Position numbers and translations under genes: made by a program
NCBI GenBank assembly: GCA_963932465.1
Contig: OZ010800.1
Location: forward strand, 97,545,307 to 97,609,306
Direction of reading: 5' to 3'
From: Maratus speciosus
Lineage: Eukaryota > Arthropoda > Arachnida > Araneae > Salticidae
DNA: 64,000 nucleotides
Shown: piece by piece, positions 11,111-21,530 of the stretch
Numbering within the stretch: the first letter of the stretch is position 1
How the letters are laid out: every line of letters begins with the position of its first letter
Notes under the pieces: model-generated
Database searches by the model: none
Told to the model about the DNA's origin: nothing
Seen by the model: only the letters and a program-made list of their open reading frames with translations

Positions 11111-11939
11111 GCTGCATTTCCTCCGCAAAAAAATGCAATTTAAATGCAACAAAACTGATAGATACCCACCTAGCATTAAATAAATTGTGTAAATATTGAA
11201 TAAAGACCTGTATGAAACAGTGAGTAGGTTGCCCGAAAGTACTTGTTAAAGTGTTCCTTCTCTAGGCTTTTCTCTCTCTCGCCAAGGCCACTAACAGAGG
11301 GAAGTGCCGTTTTAAATGTGATATGAATTTTTTATCTGATTCCTTTTTCTAGACATTTTATCATAAGGTCATATTCTCAATTATCATTAGTAGATTTTTT
11401 ATATATTAACTTATTCTGGTGAAATTTCGTAATCGGGTTTGTATTGGCGTATGTTAGCTTGCATGATTTGCTGAATAAATATGTATGGATTTGTAAGTTA
11501 CTTCAAATGACGCTTTGACAGCTCAAAAGTTATGCAGATGATATATTCAGATCTTGTGTCATACTTTATGTCGCAGTCATTGCCAATTTCTTTTATTTAA
11601 TACATGCTAATACAGCTCAACTTGTGCAGAATGTTTGAAAACAAAACAATACAGCGTATGTACTGGCCAGCATACACTCATCATTTAAATCAAATCGAAC
11701 ATATCTAAAACACACTCTAACGAAGCATTGCATGCCACTGTTGATGTATTCGGTACTTTGATACTATATCAGATTTTGAGGAGAGTATTCCTTAACTGTT
11801 ATCGATAACCTCATTGCATCCGTGGAAAACAGATATTGTACAATATTAACTATTCCGGGGAGCACACATCATATAAAGTATAGTCCATTCTTTTTAAACA
11901 TCATATTTGTCATTTAAAGTTACTCAAATTGGTGCGGAG
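11111..11939. other. A+T-rich stretch, no feature recognised
   Basis: I see no frame, inverted repeat or tandem unit that I can support between the array above and the repeat beginning near 11960. Confidence 0.35.
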
Positions 11940-11959
11940 CGTCTGATTATGCTCTTGAC

Positions 11960-12272
11960 ATCATTTTATACAGCTAAAATTTCGATATAAGATGATTTAG
12001 TGTTTCATTTTCTATTTTACTTTTAATATATTGCGTACTTTCAATTTTATATCCATGCATGGCTGTCTTGCATGGTTTGATTTCCCATTTTTTTTAACAG
12101 TGCATGCGAATTTATATATAAGATTTTGTAATTCGACGATTCGTTTATTTTCATCATTTCAATTTATCGCAGTATATGGACAATTAAAGATAACATCTCA
12201 CTTTCTTTGCTTCCACATGTTATTATTAAATCTATGTTCTCAGCAATATCGCTCAGACTAATCCCTCTGAGG
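11960..12272 (+). repeat. Dispersed repeat family D, copy 1 (Helitron-like 3' end?)
   Basis: About 310 bp collinear with 34810-35130, from GACATCATTTTA to the end. Both copies finish with a hairpin, TCCCTCTGAGGGA, followed immediately by AGTCTTAG here or AGTCCTAA in copy 2. A stem-loop just upstream of CTRR before T is what a Helitron 3' end looks like, but the end differs between copies and no 5' end is defined. The 76-codon plus-strand frame is not kept in copy 2. Confidence 0.6.
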
Positions 12273-12443
12273 GAAGTCTTAGTATTAATTTTATTTTATT
12301 TGATAAATGTATATGATAAATTAAAATCAATATCCTTTTTTATTTTTAATCGAAATACAATGGCGTTAATGAACGAGGAATAAAATGATCTTGCACTATA
12401 GCTTCTGAAAAAAAAATTATAGTACATTTTAAGATTGAGGTAG

Positions 12444-12447
<4 letters not shown>

Positions 12448-12486
<39 letters not shown>
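12448..12486 (+). repeat. Poly-A run (~39 bp)
   Basis: One of the longest pure A homopolymers in the window. No retroposon body is recognisable upstream, so I do not treat it as a retroposon tail. Confidence 0.8.
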
Positions 12487-12487
<1 letters not shown>

Positions 12488-12489
12488 AG

Positions 12490-13215
12490 GTAATATAAAT
12501 GTCTCAAAAATTAATAAAAAACGAATGTAAAAAATTGGAAATTAGAAATCGAAATAATCAGAAATAACATTTATTTAAAATGAGTAAATATTTTCAATAA
12601 TAATATTGAATGACGCTATTAAAAAATATTGAAACGAATTTAGTTACGTTATTTTGAAGTATTTATTGCGTGTTATGATGAACTAAATTTTTAAGCTACA
12701 ATTTCTACGATTCGGTTATTGCTTAAAATAATTCTGAATGTTTTGCGCAAGTTTAGAATAGATTTTCTACTTTTGATGTGTCCAATTCTTTTTTCTGAAA
12801 AAGTAGTACATTTTAGCGATAAACTCAGGCAGAGTGCATATGAATGTAAACTTAACTTTTTATTCTGTTTATTTATTTTAACTGATTTAATGTAAATTGC
12901 TCCAGTTTTTAGAAAAATAAAATAAATTTTATTGATATGCTTCAGTATAATACATTTCCTTATATATTTTTTTAACTTCTGAAGGAAAGCTTTTTTCCAT
13001 AGCATAAAGCAATAAATGCATGCCTGTAAAAATTTGCAAATGGATAATACACTATAATTTAAAAAAAAATCTTTTAATGTTTAAAGCTATATACAAAATA
13101 ATAAATTATAGCTTTTTTTATCCAATTTCCTCAGCAAATATTGAATGGTTAAAATTCTAAACATTATTATGGCTGCCATTCAAGGTAGAAAAAATAGTTT
13201 ACGTATTAAAGTGCA
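12490..13215. other. A+T-rich stretch, no feature recognised
   Basis: A minus-strand frame of 104 codons (12691-13005) has A+T-driven Lys/Ile-rich composition and no recognisable motif. I do not support it as a gene. Confidence 0.35.
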
Positions 13216-13224
13216 TTTATACTA

Positions 13225-13668
13225 GGTGAACCAAAAGTTCATCACAGCTTTAAAAAGTCATAAAAAAGGAAGAAATTATGATAAAGGAGTATGGTTTACA
13301 AGAAAGGGCTCACAAGGTAGTCGAATTTTTTTTTAGAAGCAAAACATTTTCAGTTAAAAATCACTTGTACAGGGCGCTGACGAACCGAAACACAATGGAC
13401 AGGACAACAATATACTCCATTTACTTGTTTTTCCAATAACGAATGTTCAACATGACCTCCATAACTTTCTACTGCACGTTGTACTGTTCATTGTGTTTCG
13501 GGTCGACGGCGGCATCTACATGTGATTTTTTAACTATTTTTTTTTCTGCTAAAATATCCGATTACCTTGTGAACCCTTTTTGTTGCAAACTGCACTCCCT
13601 TTCTTTTTCAACCCATTTCTTCCCTTTTTAAGATTTTTAAAGTTGTAATGGACTTTTGGCTCATTCGT
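13225..13668. mobile_element. ~440-bp TIR element with transposase-like remnant
   Basis: The left end GGTGAACCAAAAGTTCATCA and the right end GGACTTTTGGCTCATTC are imperfect inverted repeats of ~50 bp, continuing through CTTTAAAAA...GGAAGAAA. On the minus strand, ~13430-13500 can be read as VQRAVESYGGHVEHS. This resembles the C-terminal tail (GGH(V/F)EHLL) seen in IS630/mariner-like transposases of arthropods. The remainder of a transposase is absent, so it is an internally deleted copy. Confidence 0.6.
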
Positions 13669-13804
13669 TATTTATGAACGCGTTTGCTTATTTTCTCTTC
13701 ACGTTAATCATTAAACAATTTAAGCATATTCTTAGGATACTGATTTTGCTTTGCCATTGGGTAATACCGCTAATAGATTGAGAGCCATTATTCCAGCATG
13801 TTAA

Positions 13805-14113
13805 CCCTCTCGCTGCGCAACCCGAGGGTTTCTTGGGCAAACTAAAAGTAGCAAAATTTGCGCAATCCGAGATTTCCTCCGGGATGCACTTTCTCCGTCT
13901 AACTAGCCCGCCTTGATCATTCCCACCAGTTACTTTTTATTGTAAAATTTGCCTTATCTAATCGGAGCATTTTCCCTATTATATCAGACGGAAATTTCTG
14001 TTTTGAAAAACCGGTGGCAAAAGAATAAAAATTATTAAAAGACGCTCGTCGCGAAGGAATTAAATACGCAACTTTTGAAGCTATTTTGATAAAACAATTA
14101 CGCAGCGAGAGGG
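13805..14113. mobile_element. piggyBac-like MITE, TTAA target site
   Basis: The left end CCCTCTCGCTGCG and right end CGCAGCGAGAGGG are perfect 13-bp TIRs. TTAA lies immediately outside at 13801-13804 and 14114-14117. The 309-bp length, TTAA duplication and CCC...GGG ends are characteristic of non-autonomous piggyBac superfamily elements. It has no coding capacity. Confidence 0.9.
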
Positions 14114-14514
14114 TTAATCATGAGAACGACATTTTTTAGGGTCGATTATGCCGCGTTCGTGATACCAAAGAATGTGAATTTTTGTTCTGCGAAAAGTCAT
14201 TGTCCACATAAAAAAAACCCACTAAGGTTTACTAATAAGCAGTCAACATAGTCTGCGAATCCAAGTGATATTTTGTTTTGCCTCTGGAAGTTTTGAAGGT
14301 TATTTTGTAATGTTTATGTTTTTATTATATTGTGAAAATGCCATCATTTGACTGCATTTGAAAAGAGTTTTAAAATATAATGTTAAATTATTTCTTATTA
14401 TTATTTAGAAATGGTCGACTGAGACGTTTGGCCGGAAAAAAGTTTTAACTTAGTATTGTAGCCTCGAAACATATTATGGTGGTAAGATGTAGTTGAAATA
14501 ACATAGAATGCATA

Positions 14515-14744
14515 TCAGGAGCTTGGAATACTAAGGCTTAATCTCGAAATTGGGGTGTAGGGAAATCAAGCTCAAAGTTTTGCAACTAGTGTTATATAAC
14601 AGGGTATTACCCAGTTTAGCTCGACACTTCGAGAATACTAAGTGCGCACCAGGGCAAAACGACGTACCTACATGTTGCCTACATCTATCTGACGCGTGAA
14701 AAAAATCGTTTTTTCGAATTCGCCTTACTATTCCAAGCTCCTGA
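14515..14744. mobile_element. 230-bp MITE with TA target duplication
   Basis: Inverted ends TCAGGAGCTTGGAATACTAA and the complementary TTACTATTCCAAGCTCCTGA have one mismatch within ~25 bp. TA flanks both sides (14513-14514 and 14745-14746). The 99-codon minus-strand frame over 14531-14830 runs through both TIRs and is therefore not a gene. Confidence 0.85.
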
Positions 14745-15076
14745 TATGTAACACGAATATTTGAATAAACTTTTATCAAAAGTTTCGTCGGTATGAACAT
14801 AATATCATGTATAGTGCATTTACATAACATTTAATTCCATAATTTGACAGAAATAGAAGAAAAAATTCTATTAACAGAAGAAAAATACAGAACATTTTTA
14901 TTAAAGTCAGGATGCTTATGCACGGCTATGCTTTAATTTTGAAAACTATTAAAACAATTTTTAAAATTGCGAAATATTTAATGGACTTGATATATTTTTT
15001 TCAAAAATTTGTTCAAACAATCTAATTATCTGAATTGAAACAAAAAATCTCAAAGCATTTAAATGTACATATCTGT

Positions 15077-15297
15077 GGTTTTTGGAATATTTAAGAGTTT
15101 CAAACCAATGTATTTGTCAGCAAAGTAGTACAGAGAAACCGAAAACCAAAATGAATTTTAAAAAAAAAATCACTTAAGAAATATACTGTTGTTTTTGGAT
15201 TATTTAAGAGTTTCACACCAATGCATTTGTCAGCGAAGTAGTACAAAGAATCCGAAAAACAAACTGAATTAACAAAAAACATCAATTTAAAAATATA
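15077..15297. repeat. Tandem duplication, ~113-bp unit
   Basis: Two units share GTTTTTGGA(A/T)TATTTAAGAG, CAATG(T/C)ATTTGTCAGC(A/G)AAGTAGTACA and GAA(A/T)CCGAAAA. The small minus-strand frame bridges the units. Confidence 0.75.
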
Positions 15298-15664
15298 GCT
15301 TGTGGGTCATGTTTACATATTTATAAAAGAACACGTGCATATTCTAAAATGTATTAGAATCTTTGTATTAATTTTTAGCAATGCTGATATTCAGATTGGG
15401 TAAAAAATCATTAAATGAGGCAGATACATTATTGCAGCCAAAATTTACCCGTTCAAATTTGAGATACATTTGTTAAATTTCTAATGAGTAGTAGTTTAAA
15501 TCAGACAATATTTTTTTTAACTTAAAACAAAACTGAATTATTTGATGACATTTCGTTTAAATTATTAATTTATACAACTATTTCATTTCTGCTAATTATT
15601 TTTTTTCTTTTTTTGAATTGGTATGCCCAAGATAGGCTCTTATCAATCACCAATTTCTTTGGAA

Positions 15665-16310
15665 TTTGCATCCGTGTCTCACAAAGGTATAAAGTTATTT
15701 GTTTTTCAATTATTACTTCAACTATTTAATGTTTCATATGATGGTTTATTAAAAAAATAAGGCTGGTATTCGAGCTAATGTTTCTTCAAATCTTTTTATT
15801 TTGATGAATAATTCTTTGGTACCTAGATTGCAAGGAAGAAGTAGTTGCTTCTACAGTTTTTGTTTTCTCCCGCAGAAATTGCCGTTTTTAAAGATTATGC
15901 AAGATGATAAATTAGAAGTGAAATAATAATAAAACTAGTAACAAAACTATGGACATTTTTCAGAAAGGTTCTTGCAGAAGAGATGACAATGTCTCAACTA
16001 ATTCTGTTGAACCTGTATCCGTACCTATGATGTATCACAAAGATTTAAAGTTATTTATCTTCCCAGTATTGCTTGAAGTATTGAATGTATTATATGACGG
16101 AATATATCAAAATTATGACTGTTTCTTTCGCTAGTGTTCTAAAATTCTTTTGATTTTGATAAATGATGCACTAGCACTTGTCTTGCAACCAAGAAGCAGA
16201 CAGATATTGATTCTACAGTTATCGGATGCGCTCGCAGAAATTCCCAAGAATGCCGTTGCAAAATGATAAATTAGTAGTTCAATAACAATCTCTATAATAA
16301 TTGTCTAAGT
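15665..16310. repeat. Diverged tandem duplication, ~340-bp unit
   Basis: Unit 1 (~15665-15955) and unit 2 (~16015-16310) share a TCACAAAG...TAAAGTTATTT block, ATGT(T/A)...TATATGA(T/C)GG, a TGATGAATAATT/TGATAAATGATG block, CGCAGAAATT and ATGATAAATTAG(A/T)AGT. Weaker similarity continues near 18150-18250. The 61-codon frame at 15949-16134 is not shared between the units. Confidence 0.6.
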
Positions 16311-16445
16311 CATGTGACTGTCATCAACAGTTCCAGGCTGATCGCATCGATTTTTATATGCCAGGCGGCCATTTTTTTTAACTTGGCGCAGGTGATAAAT
16401 CGCCAAATAATGTGTCATCGCCATAATTTCATCTATATTATAATA

Positions 16446-16949
16446 CAGGGTCATCGAAAAATAATGCCTAGATTTAAAAAAATCATAACATCGAAAAATT
16501 TTATGTTAATGAGTAATTCTTTCACTACACGATAACTGGTGAACGCAAGTTTAGTTTTAGTCTACCAGAATTCGTTTGCGTGTCTGTGTTATGCGCGGAT
16601 TAGTTGTGCAGCAGTCAAAGTCAGCCGACGTGCCAGACTGCAGCTGCTCAGTACGATATTGACCATATAACAAAAAGCACTGTGCGTGATTTGGTATGCG
16701 GGTTATTTCATGACAAAGTTATTGGACCTTTCTTTTTCAAAGAAAAAACCATGTACTAAGCAGCTGCAGTCTGGCGGGTTGGCTAACGTTGACGACTGCG
16801 CAACTAATCCGCGCATAACACAGACACGCAAACGAATTCTGGTGAACTAAAACCAAAATTATCGTGTAGTGAAAGAATTAATCATTTAACATAAAAGGTT
16901 TCGATATTATGATTTTTTTAAATCTAGGCATTATTTTTCGATGATCCTG
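16446..16949. mobile_element. 504-bp long-TIR element, TA target duplication
   Basis: The left arm starts CAGGGTCATCGAAAAATAAT and the right arm ends ATTATTTTTCGATGATCCTG. The arms are ~200 bp each, with a central spacer of ~85 bp at ~16660-16745. TA lies at 16444-16445 and 16950-16951. The inner arm ends pair at GCAGCTGCAGTCTGGC. The structure is a fold-back MITE of mariner/Tc1-like character by its TA target. Confidence 0.9.
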
Positions 16950-17401
16950 TAGTTCAAGTCATGTGACTGTCATAAAGAATTACGCTTTTCTTATGGAAGG
17001 CGACCGTTTTCAATAAAAGAAAAAAAAATCGAACAAAACTACAAAAAAGCATGATCGTAAAGAATTTTTGGTACTTTTATGTTAGCCAGGTGAAAGCCGG
17101 TGTAACAATAGCCTTTTATAGCTCGCCAGTTAGCATTTTTTATTTTTCGCGTGGTATTAAATCAAAGATTTGATGTTGAAATTAAATGTTATATTATTTT
17201 ATTTTTTTAATGAAATAATTAAAAGTTGTGAATTTTAAAAAGTTTTAGTTTTAAATAAAAGTTGTGTATTTTAAATAAAATGAGTGATAGGATTATATTT
17301 TAAATGGAATTAACGGAATAAGGAAAAATGCGACGGGATCAATGTTTGGCGATTTATCCCCTGCTTCCGGCTAACATAAATATATCGAGTTCATTATTTT
17401 T

Positions 17402-17934
17402 ACCCGACTGAAAAGAAGGGTTATGTGTTTCAAGTGTATCTTGGTATGTGGATTTCTTTATACCCTCGAAACATCCTAACGGCTGGATGGATTTTAATAA
17501 ATAAAGTCTCTATCAATTTGTCTTAAAATCCCGATGATTATAGGCTAGATTTTGTTTTTATAAATTCAAAATGGCGGCCGTAAAATTCGAAATTGCAGTA
17601 GAGACGAGAAAAAAATTTTACGCACCCTATTAAGTGGCATATCATTGGATAGCTCTTTCAAAATGATGACGTTGTTTCATTGACTATTTTACAGTCAGAA
17701 GCTCTTTTTAAATATTACACAACCTGGAAGTTGTGTAGGTAGGATCTCTAGCTTTAGTGCAACTCTAACCATCATAGCCATCTATAGATCTCATCGAAAC
17801 AGTGTTCATAGATAGGAGCTAACAATTAAACATAACTTTAAATTCATCAATACGAGTAAGTAAAATAATAAGTAAGTAATATTATTCAAATTGATGAGAA
17901 ATAATTAATTAGTTCTCTTTTTTGCAGTCGGGTT
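17402..17934 (+). mobile_element. CCCGACTG MITE, copy 2
   Basis: Starts ACCCGACTGAAAAGAAGGGT and ends GCAGTCGGGTT. It is the reverse-orientation homologue of 1495-2024, and the internal blocks appear in the mirrored order expected. No coding capacity. The 430 bases before it contain only A+T-rich DNA. Confidence 0.8.
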
Positions 17935-18351
17935 TTTTGATTTTTTAAATTCAATTGTATTATTCTATCAGAATTTTCCGATTTGGTGAAGGATTGAACA
18001 AGTAAATTAAATTATGAAAAAAAGTAACATAATACAATGCTTAGCATCACATTTAAAGGAGACCAAACTGGTCTCCAAAGGTGGATATTAATAATAAAAA
18101 TAACACTATGAACTTCTAAAGAAGAGATGGTAAGCGCTCACCGACTCCTGTGGTCGGCATCCGTGTTTTCCGTGTTGGACCGCATCCATTATTTGCATTT
18201 TAAGTATTGCTTCAAATATTTAATGCATTTAAATCGAATAATGCATATGACAATTATTATACAAAAGTAAGATTAGTGCTCGCTCTGCTGCCTCTACAAT
18301 ACTTTTCATTATTCTTTCAAACTAAAGAGTTAATGAAACAAAGCAAAATAG

Positions 18352-18546
18352 TGCTATAAAAGTGCTATAATACCTTTATTTAGGATAACGCTCGTTTCAT
18401 CACACAAATGGCGAAATTTTCAAAATGTTTCACGATAGAAATGTTTTTCAAAATTATTTCAATCGTGAATGATTTTGAAAATGTCGCCGTTTGTGCGATG
18501 AAATGAGCGTTAATCTAAATAAAGGTATTATAGCACTTTTATAGCA
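18352..18546. mobile_element. 195-bp palindromic MITE
   Basis: Arms of ~75 bp: TGCTATAAAAGTGCTATAAT...CACAAATGGCGA on the left and TCGCCGTTTGTGCG...ATTATAGCACTTTTATAGCA on the right. The spacer is ~50 bp. The target duplication is not evident. Such a structure would fold strongly in RNA or single-stranded DNA. Confidence 0.85.
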
Positions 18547-19428
18547 ATTTTTTAGATTTGTTTAATTATAAGTGTTTATCATACATGTTTTTAAAAAGAG
18601 TTAATTTTACACTTTAAAAAGATAATTATTGAATATTTTGACAAGTTAAAAATCTCATGTTTAATATTAAAAAGACTTATTTCAATATATTTTTCTAGAC
18701 TTTATTATTTTATTTTAACTTTAAATATTTTTATAAATAGTGCAACAACTACCTTATTTCTACGAAAAATGTTAGGATACGGTTCATCCCCATGGATATG
18801 GTTCATTGCCTAAAGTATACTTGTTTCTTTTCATAGAAAAGTTGTGAAATGAATCTAGCTGTATCCATAAAAATATACTTATTTAAAATGGACAATAAAA
18901 TCTAAAGCATCTGAAAAAGATGTTAATTTATTAAAACACCATATTGCACTTTTAAAACTAAAACACATAAAATTTTGCTATTTCTATCTTTAGGTAACTA
19001 AAGGTGACTTTTATTGACCATAAAGATCTCATGAAATGCAATTTTCTTGGGCAAAAGTGTATTTCAAGTTTTATAAACGTAAAACATACATTTACAAGAA
19101 AAAATACATTTATGTTCTTTGCTTCTGAAAGTGTTTTGTGTGTCTTTTATTTTATTTATTTCGAATTTCTCAAATATTCATTCAGTTTAATTTATTTTTA
19201 TAATTAATCTGTAAGTAAGTTTATTTTTAAAGGTCATTTTCTCTCCTCATACCTTTTGTTTGCATTTATGATAGATTTTATCTATGATATATTTAGAAGG
19301 ACTCATTTAATTTTTTTAACAAGTACAGCATTGATTAAAATAACGTTAAAGCATAGAAAAAAGATTTACTTTTGATATGCAAAAAATATCTAAATAAAAT
19401 AAAAATGTATTATATATATATATATATA
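18547..19428. other. A+T-rich stretch, no feature recognised
   Basis: No TIR, array or recognisable frame. A (TA)n tract at ~19411-19428 is the insertion point of the next element. Confidence 0.4.
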
Positions 19429-20652
19429 CAGGGTGCAAAGGGAAGTCCATTTAACCTGAAAATACTGGCGAACGGAGAGAGCTACAGCTATACAAATGAG
19501 GTAACAGTATAGTAAGGCGACTACGTCTAATGCAAACGACAGCAGCGCCCCCTAGTGGTGAAATTTGGAAGATAGTCATTGCAAATCGAAAACGTAAAGA
19601 GATAGTGCGAAATTTCCAGTTATAAAATTTTAGAGTATCAATTAATTAGTACAAACGACATTTGGTTCACACGGATAAGATAAATCGTCGCCTGTATACC
19701 GAAAAATGTCCGAAATCGATGATCGACTATCCTACCTTGCATATTGACATTCCGGAAATGTAGCAGTGCACAATTGCAGATTGTGACTTTGTACTGTATT
19801 CTAATGTCTGTAAAGATTTAATTTCCAATGCATTTAAAATTTTAGAATAACATTTTCAGGGCCAGAAGAATTCTGTTCGTAAACTGATGAAATAATTTAC
19901 TGATACCAGAATATTCAAACGAATTCCTCAGAAAAAAAAAACCCCGCTAATTTGCACTTTCATTACAAAAACAAAATTTTATTAAGATATTCTTGGTGCC
20001 ATTTGTCAGTTTTGGAATAAAATTTGATGGCTAGACCGTCTATCTACCGCCCTTGAAAGGGTTAAATCTATGTCGTCGTATTGAAGATGTTTGGAATAGA
20101 CGTTCCATGCTGAGAAATGTGCATGCAGAATTACTCTCACGAATACAAACGTGTATCGTGAGCAATTTCGAACTTTTCGAACATACTGAATATTAACTTT
20201 TTAACACTGTGAGGCAGTTTGTCGTTTTGTGTGTGTGTGTGTGTGTGTGATGATATAAAAATGTATTGAGATAATTACGTATTTATATCATAAACTGTGC
20301 GTATTTCTTTATACTTCTGGCTCTTCCATTCAAACGTTTACACAAAATGGAGTGCATCGATTTTGGACATTTTTGGGTATACAGGAGAAGATTTATCTTA
20401 TACATGTAAACCAGGTGTCATTTCGTACTAATTAATTGATGCTCTAAAACTTTCTAATTGGAAAATTTGCTCTATCTCTTTTCGTTTTCGATTTTCAATG
20501 GCTATCTTCCAAGCTTCGCCACTAGGGGCGCTGCTGTCGTTTTCACTAAATGGGGCGTAGTCGCTTTACTATATCGTTACCTAACTTGTGCAGCTGTAGC
20601 TCTTTCCGTTCGCAAGTATTTTCAGGTTAAAGGGACTTTCCTTTGCACCTTG
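19429..20652. mobile_element. 1.2-kb element with ~300-bp TIRs
   Basis: The left end CAGGGTGCAAAGGGAAGTCC and the right end GGACTTTCCTTTGCACCTTG begin TIRs of about 300 bp (19429-~19725 and ~20356-20652). The inner ends read GTATACCGAAAAATGTCCGA and its counterpart near 20375. The middle ~630 bp is unrelated, with a (GT)n run at ~20230-20249 and no recognisable transposase. TA repeats flank both ends, so the TA target is masked in a microsatellite. The long TIRs could produce hairpin RNA if transcribed. Confidence 0.9.
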
Positions 20653-20699
20653 TATATATATATAAACATATATATATATGAGTGAGTGCCTTTATGCAG

Positions 20700-21530
20700 G
20701 TAAATCCTTAAATTAAATCAAAACATTACCACTTATGTAAACTTTAAAGAAGTAAAAATAGTGTTAAATCAAACAATAAAATATTTAAAAGAAGTTAACT
20801 AACTGAAAGAAACATAACACAACCAATTGAAACTTGACTAAAATCAACCAAAGTAGCAAACTAAATACAAAAATAACAAATCAACTTAACTTGGAGACAG
20901 GCTGCGTGACTTATGATACAGAATGCAGTGCTAGAACTGCTTTTAAGCATGGAACACTCCCTAGATTTACCTATCGAGACCTAATAGCGAAACCGTAAGA
21001 AACATGATTTAAAGCAGATTAAACAAAATGAAACTGGTTGACCAAAAATCAATCATTTCTAACAGCGATCCGTTTACCCTCAACTTAGCATAAACCACAT
21101 GTTTTTAATAAAAACATAAGTTCACTTCTATTCCTGCATGTCCTTACATAGTTAAACGTCATATTTGACCAAATTCACTGGATAACCATGTTTCACAGCT
21201 ATGCTATACCATTCAAGTATTTCGACTTTCAAAATTCTTTTGTCTGATGTCAATCTGTTTAAACGGTTTAAACCGTTAATATAAAGTACCTGGTACACCG
21301 AGCATCAGTCGGTGATTTTCTTATTCTGCGATCATATTGCAGTGAAAAAAATTTATGTATTTATTATTTAAGCGTATTTATTTCTACATGAAAATGTCAT
21401 TTCTACTTTCTAAAAATAATAATAACACATACTAAATATTCGTTTTTTGAGCTTTTTATTTATTGAGAAATCTATATCCCTTTCTTAGTACTTTCTAGTA
21501 AACCATTTTGTTACGTATTTCTGCAGTCAT
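20700..21530. other. Region between TIR element and Helitron helicase, 3' flank of the Helitron
   Basis: Downstream (minus strand) of the helicase stop. A perfect 16-bp palindrome, AACGGTTTAAACCGTT, lies at ~21262-21277. I could not find a CTRR terminus with a preceding hairpin, so the Helitron 3' boundary stays undefined. Confidence 0.4.

Noticed and set aside
12031..12261. 76-codon plus-strand frame in family D
   Set aside because: The homologous copy at 34810-35130 breaks the frame, and the amino-acid composition follows the A+T bias.
12448..12486. Poly-A as a retroposon tail
   Set aside because: No body, target duplication or related copy is visible upstream.
14531..14830. 99-codon minus-strand open frame
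   Set aside because: It runs across both terminal inverted repeats of the 230-bp MITE at 14515-14744, so the frame is incidental.
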